Positions 27,382 through 36,079 of a stretch of 64,000 nt of DNA are shown piece after piece; the stretch's first letter is position 1, and each line of letters begins with the position of its first letter. The translations under genes were made by a program, and so were the position numbers. The notes under the pieces are model-generated. The model was not told where the DNA came from. It ran no database searches and saw only the letters and a program-made list of their open reading frames with translations. The stretch spans positions 5,439,001-5,503,000 of the forward strand of contig NZ_CP107964.1 of assembly GCF_041434935.1 (NCBI RefSeq), written 5' to 3'. This stretch comes from Kitasatospora sp. NBC_00374 (GTDB lineage Bacteria; Actinomycetota; Actinomycetes; Streptomycetales; Streptomycetaceae).

Positions 27382-28881
27382 GTGAGCGTCATCAGTCTGG
27401 TCTCGTACGAGGACGCTCTTGCCTCGTACGACCCGGTGATGGGCCTTGAGGTCCACGTCGAGCTGGGTACCAGGACCAAGATGTTCTGCGGCTGCTCGAC
27501 CGAGCTGGGCGCCGAGCCCAACTCGCAGACCTGCCCGACCTGCCTCGGCCTGCCCGGCTCGCTGCCGGTGGTCAACGCGATCGGCGTCGAGTCCGCGATC
27601 AAGATCGGTCTCGCGCTGAACTGCGAGATCGCCGAGTGGTGCCGGTTCGCCCGGAAGAACTACTTCTACCCGGACATGCCGAAGAACTTCCAGACCTCGC
27701 AGTACGACGAGCCGATCGCCTTCAACGGCTACCTCGACGTGCAACTGGAGGACGGCTCGACCTTCCGGGTCGAGATCGAGCGCGCCCACATGGAGGAGGA
27801 CACCGGCAAGTCCTCCCACATCGGCGGCGCGACCGGCCGGATCCACGGCGCCTCGCACTCGCTGCTGGACTACAACCGGGCCGGCATCCCGCTGATCGAG
27901 ATCGTCACCAAGCCGATCGAGGGCGCCGGCGAGCGGGCCCCCGAGGTCGCCAAGGCGTACGTCGCCGAGCTGCGCGAGCTGATCCGGGCGCTCGGCGTCT
28001 CCGAGGCCCGGATGGACAAGGGCCAGATGCGCTGCGACGTCAACCTGTCGCTGCGCCCGAACGGCACCGAGAAGTTCGGCACCCGCTCGGAGACCAAGAA
28101 CGTCAACTCGCTGCGCAGCGTCGAGCGGGCGGCCAGGTTCGAGATCCAGCGGCACGCCACCGTCCTCACCGACGGCGGCACCATCGTGCAGGAGACCCGG
28201 CACTTCCACGAGGACAACGGCTCCACCACCTCGGGCCGGATCAAGGACAACGCCGAGGACTACCGGTACTTCCCGGAGCCGGACCTGGTCCCGATCGCGC
28301 CCTCCCGCGCGTGGGTCGAGGAGCTGCGCGCCGGGCTGCCGGAGCTGCCCCGGGTCCGCCGGGCCCGGCTGCAGGCCGAGTGGGGCCTGTCCGACAAGGA
28401 CATGCAGTCGGTGCTGAACGCCGGCGCGGTCGAGCTGATCGAGCAGACCATCGCCGCCGGCGCGCCGGCCGACCAGGCCCGCAAGTGGTGGCTGGGCGAG
28501 CTGGCCCGCCGCGCCAACGAGACCGGCACCGAGCTGGCCGAGCAGCCGATCACCCCGGCCCAGGTGGCCCGGGTGGCCGCGCTGGTCGCCGAGGGCAAGC
28601 TGAACGACAAGCTGGCCCGCCAGGTCATCGAAGCCGTGCTGGCCGGCGAGGGCGAGCCGGACGCGGTCGTCGAGCAGCGCGGCCTGGCCGTGGTCTCGGA
28701 CGACTCCGCGCTCGGCGCGGCCGTCGACCAGGCCATCGCCGAGAACCCGGACATCGCCGCCAAGATCCGCGACGGCAAGGTCCAGGCGATCGGCGCGCTG
28801 GTCGGCGCGGTCATGAAGACCACCCGGGGCCAGGCCGACGCGGCCAAGGTCAAGGACATGCTGCTGGCGAAGCTCTCCTGA
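27382..28881 (+). CDS. gatB: Asp-tRNA(Asn)/Glu-tRNA(Gln) amidotransferase subunit B
   Basis: The tRNA-binding and kinase-like subunit of the amidotransferase. A 499-residue protein with the cradle domain (about residues 12-300) containing VMGLEVHVEL, the zinc Cys pairs CGCS and CPTC, NYFYPDMPKNFQTSQYD, and DYNRAGIPLIEIVT. A helical domain and the C-terminal YqeY-like domain (about 350-499) follow. GTG 27382 has AAGGGGA upstream. It is the end of the gatCA-gatB unit and is followed by the strongest terminator in the window. Confidence 0.98.
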   Translation: MSVISLVSYEDALASYDPVMGLEVHVELGTRTKMFCGCSTELGAEPNSQTCPTCLGLPGSLPVVNAIGVESAIKIGLALNCEIAEWCRFARKNYFYPDMPKNFQTSQYDEPIAFNGYLDVQLEDGSTFRVEIERAHMEEDTGKSSHIGGATGRIHGASHSLLDYNRAGIPLIEIVTKPIEGAGERAPEVAKAYVAELRELIRALGVSEARMDKGQMRCDVNLSLRPNGTEKFGTRSETKNVNSLRSVERAARFEIQRHATVLTDGGTIVQETRHFHEDNGSTTSGRIKDNAEDYRYFPEPDLVPIAPSRAWVEELRAGLPELPRVRRARLQAEWGLSDKDMQSVLNAGAVELIEQTIAAGAPADQARKWWLGELARRANETGTELAEQPITPAQVARVAALVAEGKLNDKLARQVIEAVLAGEGEPDAVVEQRGLAVVSDDSALGAAVDQAIAENPDIAAKIRDGKVQAIGALVGAVMKTTRGQADAAKVKDMLLAKLS

Positions 28882-28903
28882 GGACGCCTTAGGCCTCCTT
28901 AGT

Positions 28904-28954
28904 CCGAAGGGCCCGTCCGTACCCCGCGTTCCGGGGTACGGACGGGCCCTTCGG
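28904..28954 (+). terminator. Strong terminator after gatB
   Basis: A perfect 22-bp inverted repeat (28904-28925 with 28933-28954, beginning CCGAAGGGCCCG) with a 7-nt loop. It is symmetrical and would work in both directions. Confidence 0.9.
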
Positions 28955-29103
28955 CTTCGAGGCGAAGGTTCCTAAGGCGGTGCGCCCGCCGAAGATGAGG
29001 CATGCTGCCGATGCCGCACCCCCGACTGGGACGGGAATCTGGAGACCGGACGACGGACTGGCCACCGAGGCCGGGAAGCGTCCCGACCAGGGGGACCACC
29101 ACC

Positions 29104-29313
29104 GTGTACGAGTACGAGATCATCCGCCAGCGCCAGCACCAGCTCCAGCAGGAGGCGGACCGCGCCCGCCTGGTCCGCGAGGCGCGGACCGGCCGGAGCA
29201 CCGACGAGGGCCGCACCGGCCTGCGGGCCCGGTTCGCCCGCAGCGTACGCCGCGGCGGCCCGGCCGCGGGCCGGACGGCCGCCGCCCGGCCCGCCCGCCT
29301 CGGCGAATGCTGA
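29104..29313 (+). CDS. Small basic hypothetical protein
   Basis: A 69-residue protein starting at GTG 29104 with AGGGGGA seven bases upstream. The N-terminal half (MYEYEIIRQRQHQLQQEADR) is a charged, glutamine-rich helix. The C-terminal half is Arg/Ala/Gly-rich. Similar small proteins with a YELE...READxxRLVREA pattern are, as I recall, widespread in Streptomyces. The gene sits alone between two strong terminators, so it is an independent transcript. Function unknown. Confidence 0.6.
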   Translation: MYEYEIIRQRQHQLQQEADRARLVREARTGRSTDEGRTGLRARFARSVRRGGPAAGRTAAARPARLGEC

Positions 29314-29349
29314 CAGAGCGGCACAACCCGGGTGCCGAATCCGGGACGG

Positions 29350-29380
29350 AAGGGGAGCACGCCACCGGCGTGCTCCCCTT
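29350..29380 (+). terminator. Terminator after the 69-residue gene
   Basis: AAGGGGAGCACGCC (29350-29363) pairs perfectly with GGCGTGCTCCCCTT (29367-29380) around a 3-nt loop, 37 bp after the stop. Confidence 0.85.
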
Positions 29381-29444
29381 CGGGCCGTCCGGCCCCCGGA
29401 TAACGCCTCGGTCCGCGATACGGGCCTGTGGCATGCTCGCCGGC

Positions 29445-32400
29445 ATGGAGCAGATATCGGTCAGCCCGGTCTTCGTCGGGCGCAGCGCGGAGACCGACCT
29501 TCTGGCGACGGCCCTGCGCCGCGCCGAGGGCGGTGAACCGCAGACCGTGCTGATCGGGGGAGAGGCCGGGGTCGGCAAGACCCGGCTGGTGGAGGAGTTC
29601 CTCGACAGCGCGGCCGCGTGCGGGGCGGTCACAACGCTGGGCGGCTGCCTGGAAATCGGCGCCGAGGGCCTGCCGTACGCCCCGCTGGCGACCGCGCTTC
29701 GCCGCCTGCACCGCCTGCTGGGGCCGGAGTTGGAGCTGGCCGCGGCCGGCATGGAGGGGCACCTGGCCCGGCTGCTGCCGGACTTCGGGGAGGCCGACGG
29801 CGAACCGAACGACGAGTTCGGCCGGGCCCGGCTGTTCGAGCACACCGCCCGCCTCTTCGAGCGGCTCGGCGCCGACCGGACGCTGGTCCTGGCCGTGGAG
29901 GACCTGCACTGGTCCGACCGCTCCACCCGCGAGCTGCTCGCCTACCTGATCCGCACCCTGCACCGCTCCCGGGTCCTGATCGTCACCACGTACCGCAGCG
30001 ACGACCTGCACCGCCGCCACCCGCTGCGCCCCTTCCTGGCCGAACTCGACCGGCTGCGCACCGTGCAGCGGCTGGAGCTCGACCGCTTCGGCCAGGGCGA
30101 GGTGGCCGCCCAGCTGGCCGGGATCCTCGGCACCGAGGCGCCGGACCGTGCGCTGGTGGACCGGATCCACCGCCGCTCCGAGGGCAACCCGTTCTTCGTC
30201 GAGGAACTGGCCACCGCCCACCGCCAGGGCTGTCCGGCCGGGATGACCGAATCGCTGCGGGACATCCTGCTGGTCCGGGTCGAGGCACTGCCCGACGAGA
30301 CCCAACAGGTGGTCAAGTTCGCCGCGGAGGGCGGCTCCTGTGTCGAGCACGAGCTGCTGGCCGCCGTCCTGGACGAGGGCGAGGAGCCGCTGATCGAGGC
30401 GCTGCGCACCGCCGTGGGCGCCAACATCCTGCGGCCGGACACCGACGGCGAGGGCTACCGGTTCCGGCACGCGCTGGTCCGCGAGGCGGTCTCGGACGAC
30501 CTGCTGCCGGGCGAACGGCACCGGATCAACCGCCGGTTCGCCGGCGCGCTGGAGCAGGACCCGGGTCTGGTCAACGGCGAGGTGCGGCCCGCCCGGCTGG
30601 CCAACTACTGGTACCACGCGCACCATCCGGCCCGCGCCCTGCCGGCCGCCCTGGAAGCGGCCCGGGCCGCCCGCCGCCGCAACGCATTCGCCGAGCAGCT
30701 GCGGATGCTGGAACGCGCGCTGGAGCTCTGGGACGAGGTCTCCGAGGACGTCCTGGAGAACACCCTGCGCCCGTACGACTGGGCCGAGACCTATCCGCCC
30801 TGCGCCTGCGACCCCGGCACCCACGACGCCACCTGCGACCGGCTGCGGGTGGTCGACGTGCTGGCCGAGGCCGTGGTCGCGGCCCGCCGCAGCGGGGAGC
30901 GCGAGCGCGGGCTCAGCCTCGCCAAGCGCGGCGTCAAGCTGGTCGACGAGCGGTCCGACCCGACCAGGGCCGCGTGGTTCCGGATGCAGCGGGCCCGGAT
31001 GCTCGGGCACCTCGACCGGCGCGGCGGAACGGACGAACTCGCCTACGCGCACCGCCTGGTGGCCGACCTCGGGCCGTCCGCGGTGCAGGCCGAGGTACTC
31101 GCCCTGGACGCCGCGCACGCCCTGCTGCGGCGCCCCACCCGGGAACACCAGGCGATCGCCGAACGGGCCGCCCGGATCGCCCGGCAGGTCGGGGCGAGCA
31201 GCGTCGAACTGCACGCCCTGATGACCCTGGGCAGCCTGCGCACCGACTTCGACGACCCCGCCGAGGGGCTGGCCCTGCTCACCGACGCGGTGGCGCAGGC
31301 CCGACGGCTGGGCGTGCCCGACCTGCTCTGCCGGGGGCTGAACAACCTCGCCAGCATGCTCAACCTGCTGGGCCGGGCCGCGGAGGCGGCCGAGGTCGCC
31401 CGGGAGGGCCTGGAGGCGGCCGGCAGCACCGGGCTGCTCGGCAACACCGGCGCGATCCTCACCGGCAACCTCGCCGAGGCGCTGATCGCGCTCGGCCGGC
31501 TGCCCGAAGCGGCCGCGCTGCTCGACGCCTGGGCCGAGGACCCGTCCCGGGACTCGCACCACGAGTTCCTCGCCCGGCTGCGGGCCGAACTCGCGCTGCT
31601 CGCCGACGACCTGCCCACCGCCGAGGCGGCCTTCGCGCAGACCAGGGCCGCCGGCCGGGACGACAAGCCCCAGCACTACCTGCCGACCGCCCGGGTGGCC
31701 GTCCGGCTCGCGGCCCGCCGGGGCCGGCCCGCGACCGCCCGGCAGGAGCTGCTGGCCGTTCTGGACGGCGACCTCCCGGACGGCCAGGAGGCGCTGCTGC
31801 TCCCGCTGCTGGTCCAGGCCGCCGCGGCCGAGGCGGACGTCCGGGGGCTGCCCGCCGCCGATCCCGGGCGGCCCGAGACGCTGGCCAGGATCGCCGCCGC
31901 CGTCGCCGGGCACCGGCCGCAGGTGCCGCTGCAGCTGGGCTGGTTCCTGCTCCTGGAGGGCGAACTGGCCCGGGCCCGCGGCGCCGACACCGACGCGCAC
32001 TGGGCGGCCGCGGTCGAGGCCCTGCGGCCGACCGGGCTGCCGTACCCGGCGGCGTACGCGCTGCTGCGGGCCGCCGAGTGCGCCGCGGCGGGCGGACGGC
32101 GGGACGCGGCCGCCGAGTTGCTGGCCGAGGCCCACGGGCTGGCCCGCCGGTGCGGCGACCGGCACCTGCGGCGGGAGACCGAACGGCTCGCCGAACGGGC
32201 CGGTCTGCCGCTGCGGGCCGACCGCGCCGCGGGCGGTGCCGGCGCTGCCGTACCCGGCCCGGCCGCGACGCCGCCGGCGGCCGAGGCACTCGGGCTGACC
32301 CCGCGCGAGCGGGACGTCCTGCGGCTGCTGGCGCTCGGCCGGACGAACCGTCAGATCGCCGAGGAGCTGTTCATCTCGCCGAAGACCGCGAGTGTCCATG

Positions 32401-32510
32401 TCTCCAACATCCTGGGCAAGTTGGAGGTCGCCGGGCGCGGTGAGGCGGCGGCCCTGGCCCATCGTTGGCGGCTGTTCCCGGACGTGGACCTGGTGTCCGG
32501 CGGCAGCTGA
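29445..32510 (+). CDS. LAL-type LuxR-family transcriptional regulator with AAA/ATPase domain
   Basis: A 1021-residue large ATP-binding regulator of the LuxR family. The order is: N-terminal P-loop ATPase with Walker A GGEAGVGKT at about residues 38-46 and Walker B-like LVLAVEDLHWSD near 147; a long helical, TPR-like middle (about 380-900, rich in Ala/Leu/Arg repeats); and a C-terminal HTH at about 951-1006 (LTPRERDVLRLLALGRTNRQ). A short Cys/His-bearing stretch, CACDPGTHDATCDR, near residue 450 could bind metal. ATG 29445 gives MEQISVSPVFVGRS; ATG 29433 is an alternative. Such regulators often activate metabolism or antibiotic genes; no target is evident here. Confidence 0.9.
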   Translation: MEQISVSPVFVGRSAETDLLATALRRAEGGEPQTVLIGGEAGVGKTRLVEEFLDSAAACGAVTTLGGCLEIGAEGLPYAPLATALRRLHRLLGPELELAAAGMEGHLARLLPDFGEADGEPNDEFGRARLFEHTARLFERLGADRTLVLAVEDLHWSDRSTRELLAYLIRTLHRSRVLIVTTYRSDDLHRRHPLRPFLAELDRLRTVQRLELDRFGQGEVAAQLAGILGTEAPDRALVDRIHRRSEGNPFFVEELATAHRQGCPAGMTESLRDILLVRVEALPDETQQVVKFAAEGGSCVEHELLAAVLDEGEEPLIEALRTAVGANILRPDTDGEGYRFRHALVREAVSDDLLPGERHRINRRFAGALEQDPGLVNGEVRPARLANYWYHAHHPARALPAALEAARAARRRNAFAEQLRMLERALELWDEVSEDVLENTLRPYDWAETYPPCACDPGTHDATCDRLRVVDVLAEAVVAARRSGERERGLSLAKRGVKLVDERSDPTRAAWFRMQRARMLGHLDRRGGTDELAYAHRLVADLGPSAVQAEVLALDAAHALLRRPTREHQAIAERAARIARQVGASSVELHALMTLGSLRTDFDDPAEGLALLTDAVAQARRLGVPDLLCRGLNNLASMLNLLGRAAEAAEVAREGLEAAGSTGLLGNTGAILTGNLAEALIALGRLPEAAALLDAWAEDPSRDSHHEFLARLRAELALLADDLPTAEAAFAQTRAAGRDDKPQHYLPTARVAVRLAARRGRPATARQELLAVLDGDLPDGQEALLLPLLVQAAAAEADVRGLPAADPGRPETLARIAAAVAGHRPQVPLQLGWFLLLEGELARARGADTDAHWAAAVEALRPTGLPYPAAYALLRAAECAAAGGRRDAAAELLAEAHGLARRCGDRHLRRETERLAERAGLPLRADRAAGGAGAAVPGPAATPPAAEALGLTPRERDVLRLLALGRTNRQIAEELFISPKTASVHVSNILGKLEVAGRGEAAALAHRWRLFPDVDLVSGGS

Positions 32511-32617
32511 CGGCCGCCGACAAGGGCGCGTAGGCCTCGGCGCGCGCCCTGGGGGCGTGCGCCCCTGCCGATCGGGCGACCCGGGCCCGTACCCCACCAC
32601 GCCGCCTCCGTGCGTCA

Positions 32618-32630
32618 TTACTCTAAGTTG
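32618..32630 (+). promoter_or_regulatory. BldD-box-like sequence upstream of the CdgF-like gene
   Basis: TTACTCTAAGTTG matches seven of the nine specified positions of the BldD consensus as I recall it (TNACNCWGNGTNA). It lies about 32 bp upstream of a possible -10, TAGGGT at 32662-32667. BldD is the c-di-GMP-responsive repressor of Streptomyces development, and the downstream gene makes c-di-GMP, so the pairing is plausible. Two mismatches mean it could be chance. Confidence 0.35.
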
Positions 32631-32759
32631 AGTGGGCGTGTCGTTGAGTGACGAAAGTGGTGTAGGGTCCGGATCGGGAACACCGGTACGGCACCGCGGA
32701 GCGCCGCACAGCCGAGGCCCGGGCCGACACGGTCCTGGGGTCGGAGGGGGAGACGTCGA

Positions 32760-35700
32760 TTGAACTCCACCGATGCGGTGCTGCCCACCTCCCGGCCCCC
32801 CTCGCGCACCACCGTCCGGCAGCACCGCCGGATCGCCCGGCTGCGCCGCTCGCTGGTCCTGCGGACCCGCACCACGGGCCGGGCCGGCGCCCTGCTCCTG
32901 CTGCTCTGCCTCGGCTACACCGTCGGCGCCTCCTTCGGCTGGGGCTCGCCCTCGGTCGCCCTGTTCATGGGTGACTTCGGCCTGGCCGGGGCCGCCCTGG
33001 CCGCCGCGCTCTCCTGCATGGCGCACGGCTGCGCCGTCGACGGCCCGGCCCGCCCGGCCTGGCTGCTGTTCGGGCTCTCCTCCGCCATGGTGGCCTTCGG
33101 CAACGGCACCTGGGGCTGGTACGAGGTGGTGCTGCGCACCCAGGTGCCGGCCGACTCCCTCGCCGACTTCGCCTTCCTGCTGTTCGCCCCGCTCGCCATC
33201 ACCGGCCTGCTGGTGCTGGCCCAGCGCCCGCGCAACGCGGCCGGCTGGCTCTGCCTGCTGCTGGACGCCTGGCTGGTCGGCGGCTCGCTGTTCACCCTCA
33301 GCTGGAGCCTGGCGCTCGGCCGGGTCGCCAGCGGCGAGGCCGGGGACCCGCTCAAGCTGGCGCTCGGCCTCGGCTACCCCGTGCTGGACATCCTGCTGGT
33401 CAGCCTGGTGGTCGGGCTGCGGTTCCGCAGCCGGGACGGCAACCGCGCGGCGGTGCACACCGCGATGGTGGCCCTCGCCGTCACGGTGATCTGCGACGCC
33501 CTGTTCACCTCCCCCGAACTGCGCAGCACCTACCGCTCCGGCGAACTGCTGGACGCGGGCTGGTTCGCCGGCAGCGTCCTGCTGGCCCGCGCCCCCTGGT
33601 CCCAGCCGGCCGGGCAGGCCAGCCGGGAGCACCCCTCGGCGGGCGGGGTCCCGCGCCGCCGGGTGGCCAGCACCTTCAGCGCGCTGACACCGTACGTGGC
33701 GGCCACCGTGTGCACCGTGGGCATCCTCTACAACGCGGTCGTGGGCCACTTCGTGGACCGCGCGGTGCTCGCCGCGGCGTGCACCGTCGGCCTCGCCCTG
33801 ATCGTCCGGCAGGGGGTGATGCTGCTGGACAACCTCTCGCTGGCGCAGGAGCTGGCCCAGAAGGAGGCCCACTTCCGGTCGCTGGTCCAGGGCTCCAGCG
33901 ACGTCATCATGATCGCCGGGGCGAACGGGGTGCTCTCCTACGTCAGCCCGGCCGCGCTGCGGGTCTACGGGCGCGACCCCGAGGAACTGGTCGGCGGGAA
34001 CCTGCTCAACCTGGTGCACCCCGAGGACGTCGACCGGGTGCTCTCCGAGGCCGGCCGGATCCTGGCCCGCGGCCGCGTGCCGTCCCGCCGCGAGGGCGCC
34101 GGCGAGCCCTCCGCCCGGGTCGAGTGCCGGATCCGCTCCGGCAGCGGCGAGTGGCTGCACCTGGAGTCGACCGTCAACCGCTACCGGGACGGGCTGATCC
34201 TCAACAGCCGGGACGTCACCGAGCGGGTCCGGCTGCAGGCCCAGCTCCAGCACCACGCCTTCCACGACCCGCTCACCGACCTGCCCAACCGGGCGCTGTT
34301 CGCCCAGCGGGTGCGGGCCGCGCTGGCCCCCGGCGACGGTGAGGCCGCCCGCGGGCACCGGGCCGCCGAGGGCGGCACGGTCGCGGTGCTCTTCCTCGAC
34401 CTGGACGGCTTCAAAGCGGTCAACGACACCGCCGGACACCAGGTCGGCGACGAGCTGCTGGTGCAGGCGGCCCGCCGGCTCCAGGGCGCCGTCCGCTCCG
34501 GGGACACCGTCGCCCGGTTCGGCGGTGACGAGTTCGCCGCCCTGATCTGCGGGCGCCTGGCCCCCGTCCAGGTGCAGGAGCTGGCCGAGCGGCTGCGCTC
34601 CGCGCTCTCCGAGCCGTACTGGATCGGCGGGGCCGAGCTGGGGGTGGCGGCCAGTATCGGCATCGCGTTCGCCCCCCGCGAGCAGGCCCCCGGTGCCGAT
34701 CCCAAGGCCGGCTCCGACGAGCTGCTGCGCAACGCCGACCTGGCGATGTACCGCGCCAAGTCCGAGGGCAAGGGGCGGGTGGTGCTCTACACCCCGGCCA
34801 TACGGGCCGAGCTGGAGCGGCGCACCGAGCTGGAGGAGCGGTTGCGCCTGGCCGTGCGGGAGGGCGGGTTCACCCTGCTTCACCAGCCCGTGGTCGACCT
34901 CGCCACCGGGCAGGTCGCGGTGGTCGAGGCGCAGGCGCGGTGGCGTTCCGCGCAGGGCCTGCTGCTCACCCCGGCCGAGTTCCTGCGCACCGCCGAGCAG
35001 GGCGACGCCGCGACCAGGTTCGCCCGCTGGATGCTGCAGGAGGCCGTCCGGGCCGCCGCCCGGCGCAGAGCCGAGCCGGGCACCCCCGACGTCCCGGTCT
35101 CGGTCCGGCTGACCGGCGAGCGCCTGTGCGCCCCCGGGATGTACGAGACCGTCGCGGCCGCCCTGCGCGACAGCGGCCTGCCGCCGGGGCAGCTGATGCT
35201 GGAGCTGGCCCGCCCGGGCCCCGACGACGGTGCCGACGAGCTCGGGCGCCGGCTGGCCGCGCTGCGGCGGCTCGGCGTGGCCACCGCGGTGGCCGGGTTC
35301 GGGGCGGGCGGCGGCTCGCTCGGCACCCTGGCGCGGCTGCCCTTCGACGTGCTGAAGCTGGACCGCAGCCTGGTCCAGGACCTGGCCGACTCGGCGCTCA
35401 CCCGGGCGCTGGCGGGCAACGCCCTGCGGCTCGGCCGCGACCTGGGCATGGTCACGGCCGCCGAGGGGGCCGACCAGGCCCGCCAGGTCGCCGTCCTGCA
35501 GGAACTGGGCTGCCGGCGGGCCCAGGGGCTGGCCTTCGCCCAGCCGCTGGACGAGGCCCGGCTGGGGCGCGCCCTGGTGCGCCGGGTCTACCCGCTGCCG
35601 CGCCCGGTCGGGACGCTCGCCGGCCGCCGCCCGCACCTGGCACCGGAGGCCCGTTCGGGTGTCTGTCCGGAGCCGGTGGCGGGCCGCTCCGCACACCACC

Positions 35701-35786
35701 ACGGGCCGCTCGACCTGCCACAACGCCGTGTTGCGGGGGGTCCGTCCGGGGGTCCGCATGGCGAGACGTCCGTCCCACCAGCTTGA
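32760..35786 (+). CDS. cdgF: Membrane PAS-GGDEF-EAL protein, CdgF-like diguanylate cyclase with degenerate EAL
   Basis: A 1008-residue protein started by TTG 32760, chosen because GGAGGGGG lies about 10 bp upstream. About nine or ten membrane helices occupy residues 40-360. A PAS domain follows (about 370-490, HFRSLVQGSSDVIMI), then GGDEF (about 500-670) and EAL-like (about 690-950) domains. GGDEF at 588-592 and the I-site RSGD are intact, so diguanylate cyclase activity with product inhibition is expected. The EAL part is degenerate: EAL reads EAQ at 723-725, DDFGTG reads AGFGAG at 845-850, and the NxS loop reads SVRLTG; only the Lys and one Glu remain. It probably binds rather than hydrolyses c-di-GMP. 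Position before ilvB matches CdgF as I recall. Confidence 0.85.
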   Translation: MNSTDAVLPTSRPPSRTTVRQHRRIARLRRSLVLRTRTTGRAGALLLLLCLGYTVGASFGWGSPSVALFMGDFGLAGAALAAALSCMAHGCAVDGPARPAWLLFGLSSAMVAFGNGTWGWYEVVLRTQVPADSLADFAFLLFAPLAITGLLVLAQRPRNAAGWLCLLLDAWLVGGSLFTLSWSLALGRVASGEAGDPLKLALGLGYPVLDILLVSLVVGLRFRSRDGNRAAVHTAMVALAVTVICDALFTSPELRSTYRSGELLDAGWFAGSVLLARAPWSQPAGQASREHPSAGGVPRRRVASTFSALTPYVAATVCTVGILYNAVVGHFVDRAVLAAACTVGLALIVRQGVMLLDNLSLAQELAQKEAHFRSLVQGSSDVIMIAGANGVLSYVSPAALRVYGRDPEELVGGNLLNLVHPEDVDRVLSEAGRILARGRVPSRREGAGEPSARVECRIRSGSGEWLHLESTVNRYRDGLILNSRDVTERVRLQAQLQHHAFHDPLTDLPNRALFAQRVRAALAPGDGEAARGHRAAEGGTVAVLFLDLDGFKAVNDTAGHQVGDELLVQAARRLQGAVRSGDTVARFGGDEFAALICGRLAPVQVQELAERLRSALSEPYWIGGAELGVAASIGIAFAPREQAPGADPKAGSDELLRNADLAMYRAKSEGKGRVVLYTPAIRAELERRTELEERLRLAVREGGFTLLHQPVVDLATGQVAVVEAQARWRSAQGLLLTPAEFLRTAEQGDAATRFARWMLQEAVRAAARRRAEPGTPDVPVSVRLTGERLCAPGMYETVAAALRDSGLPPGQLMLELARPGPDDGADELGRRLAALRRLGVATAVAGFGAGGGSLGTLARLPFDVLKLDRSLVQDLADSALTRALAGNALRLGRDLGMVTAAEGADQARQVAVLQELGCRRAQGLAFAQPLDEARLGRALVRRVYPLPRPVGTLAGRRPHLAPEARSGVCPEPVAGRSAHHHGPLDLPQRRVAGGPSGGPHGETSVPPA

Positions 35787-35819
35787 CACTCGGCACCGCG
35801 CGGGAGGAAGGTCGGTGCC

Positions 35820-35861
35820 ATGCGCACCCGAATTCTCGTACTTGGCGGGCGCGTCGGCTGA
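35820..35861 (+). CDS. ilvB leader peptide
   Basis: A 13-residue reading frame, MRTRILVLGGRVG, starts at ATG 35820 with GGGAGGAAGG about 10 bp upstream. It contains consecutive Ile, Leu, Val, Leu codons and a later Val, the amino acids made by the operon. Two of the codons (ATT, GTA) and CTT are rare in this genome. Ribosome stalling here would control the downstream terminator. The CdgF-like gene ends only 33 bp upstream, so the promoter probably lies inside that gene. Confidence 0.8.
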   Translation: MRTRILVLGGRVG

Positions 35862-35935
35862 GCGGGCTCCTGTGCCTGCCTCATGACAGACCGACGCGCC
35901 ACCCCTCGCATGCCCTGGGCACGAGGGGTTTTTTG
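35848..35935 (+). terminator. Transcription attenuator of the ilvB operon
   Basis: The terminator hairpin is ACCCCTCG (35901-35908) with CGAGGGGT (35922-35929), an inner TGCC/GGCA stem, and a run of six T at 35929-35934, rare for this GC-rich genome. Immediately before it, GGCGCGTCGG (35848-35857, overlapping the end of the leader peptide) can pair perfectly with CCGACGCGCC (35891-35900). This gives the mutually dependent hairpins expected for ribosome-mediated attenuation by branched-chain amino acids. ilvB starts 145 bp beyond. Confidence 0.85.
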
Positions 35936-36079
35936 TTGCACTGAACCTGTTCCACCCCCGCGATACCCCTGGCCCTGAGCGTCCTAAAACGGGACGATTG
36001 GGGCAGAGCCGGAGATCGGCCCCCGGACGGCAGGACCCTCAACTGCCGGGGCCGGCAGAACCCGAGAAGAGACAGGCAG

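Noticed and set aside
28899..35789. A 2296-residue open frame on the minus strand
   Set aside because: It runs antisense through the LAL regulator and the CdgF-like gene, both with full domain motifs. Its composition (Gly/Gln/Val/Arg without motifs) is that of a GC-rich shadow frame.
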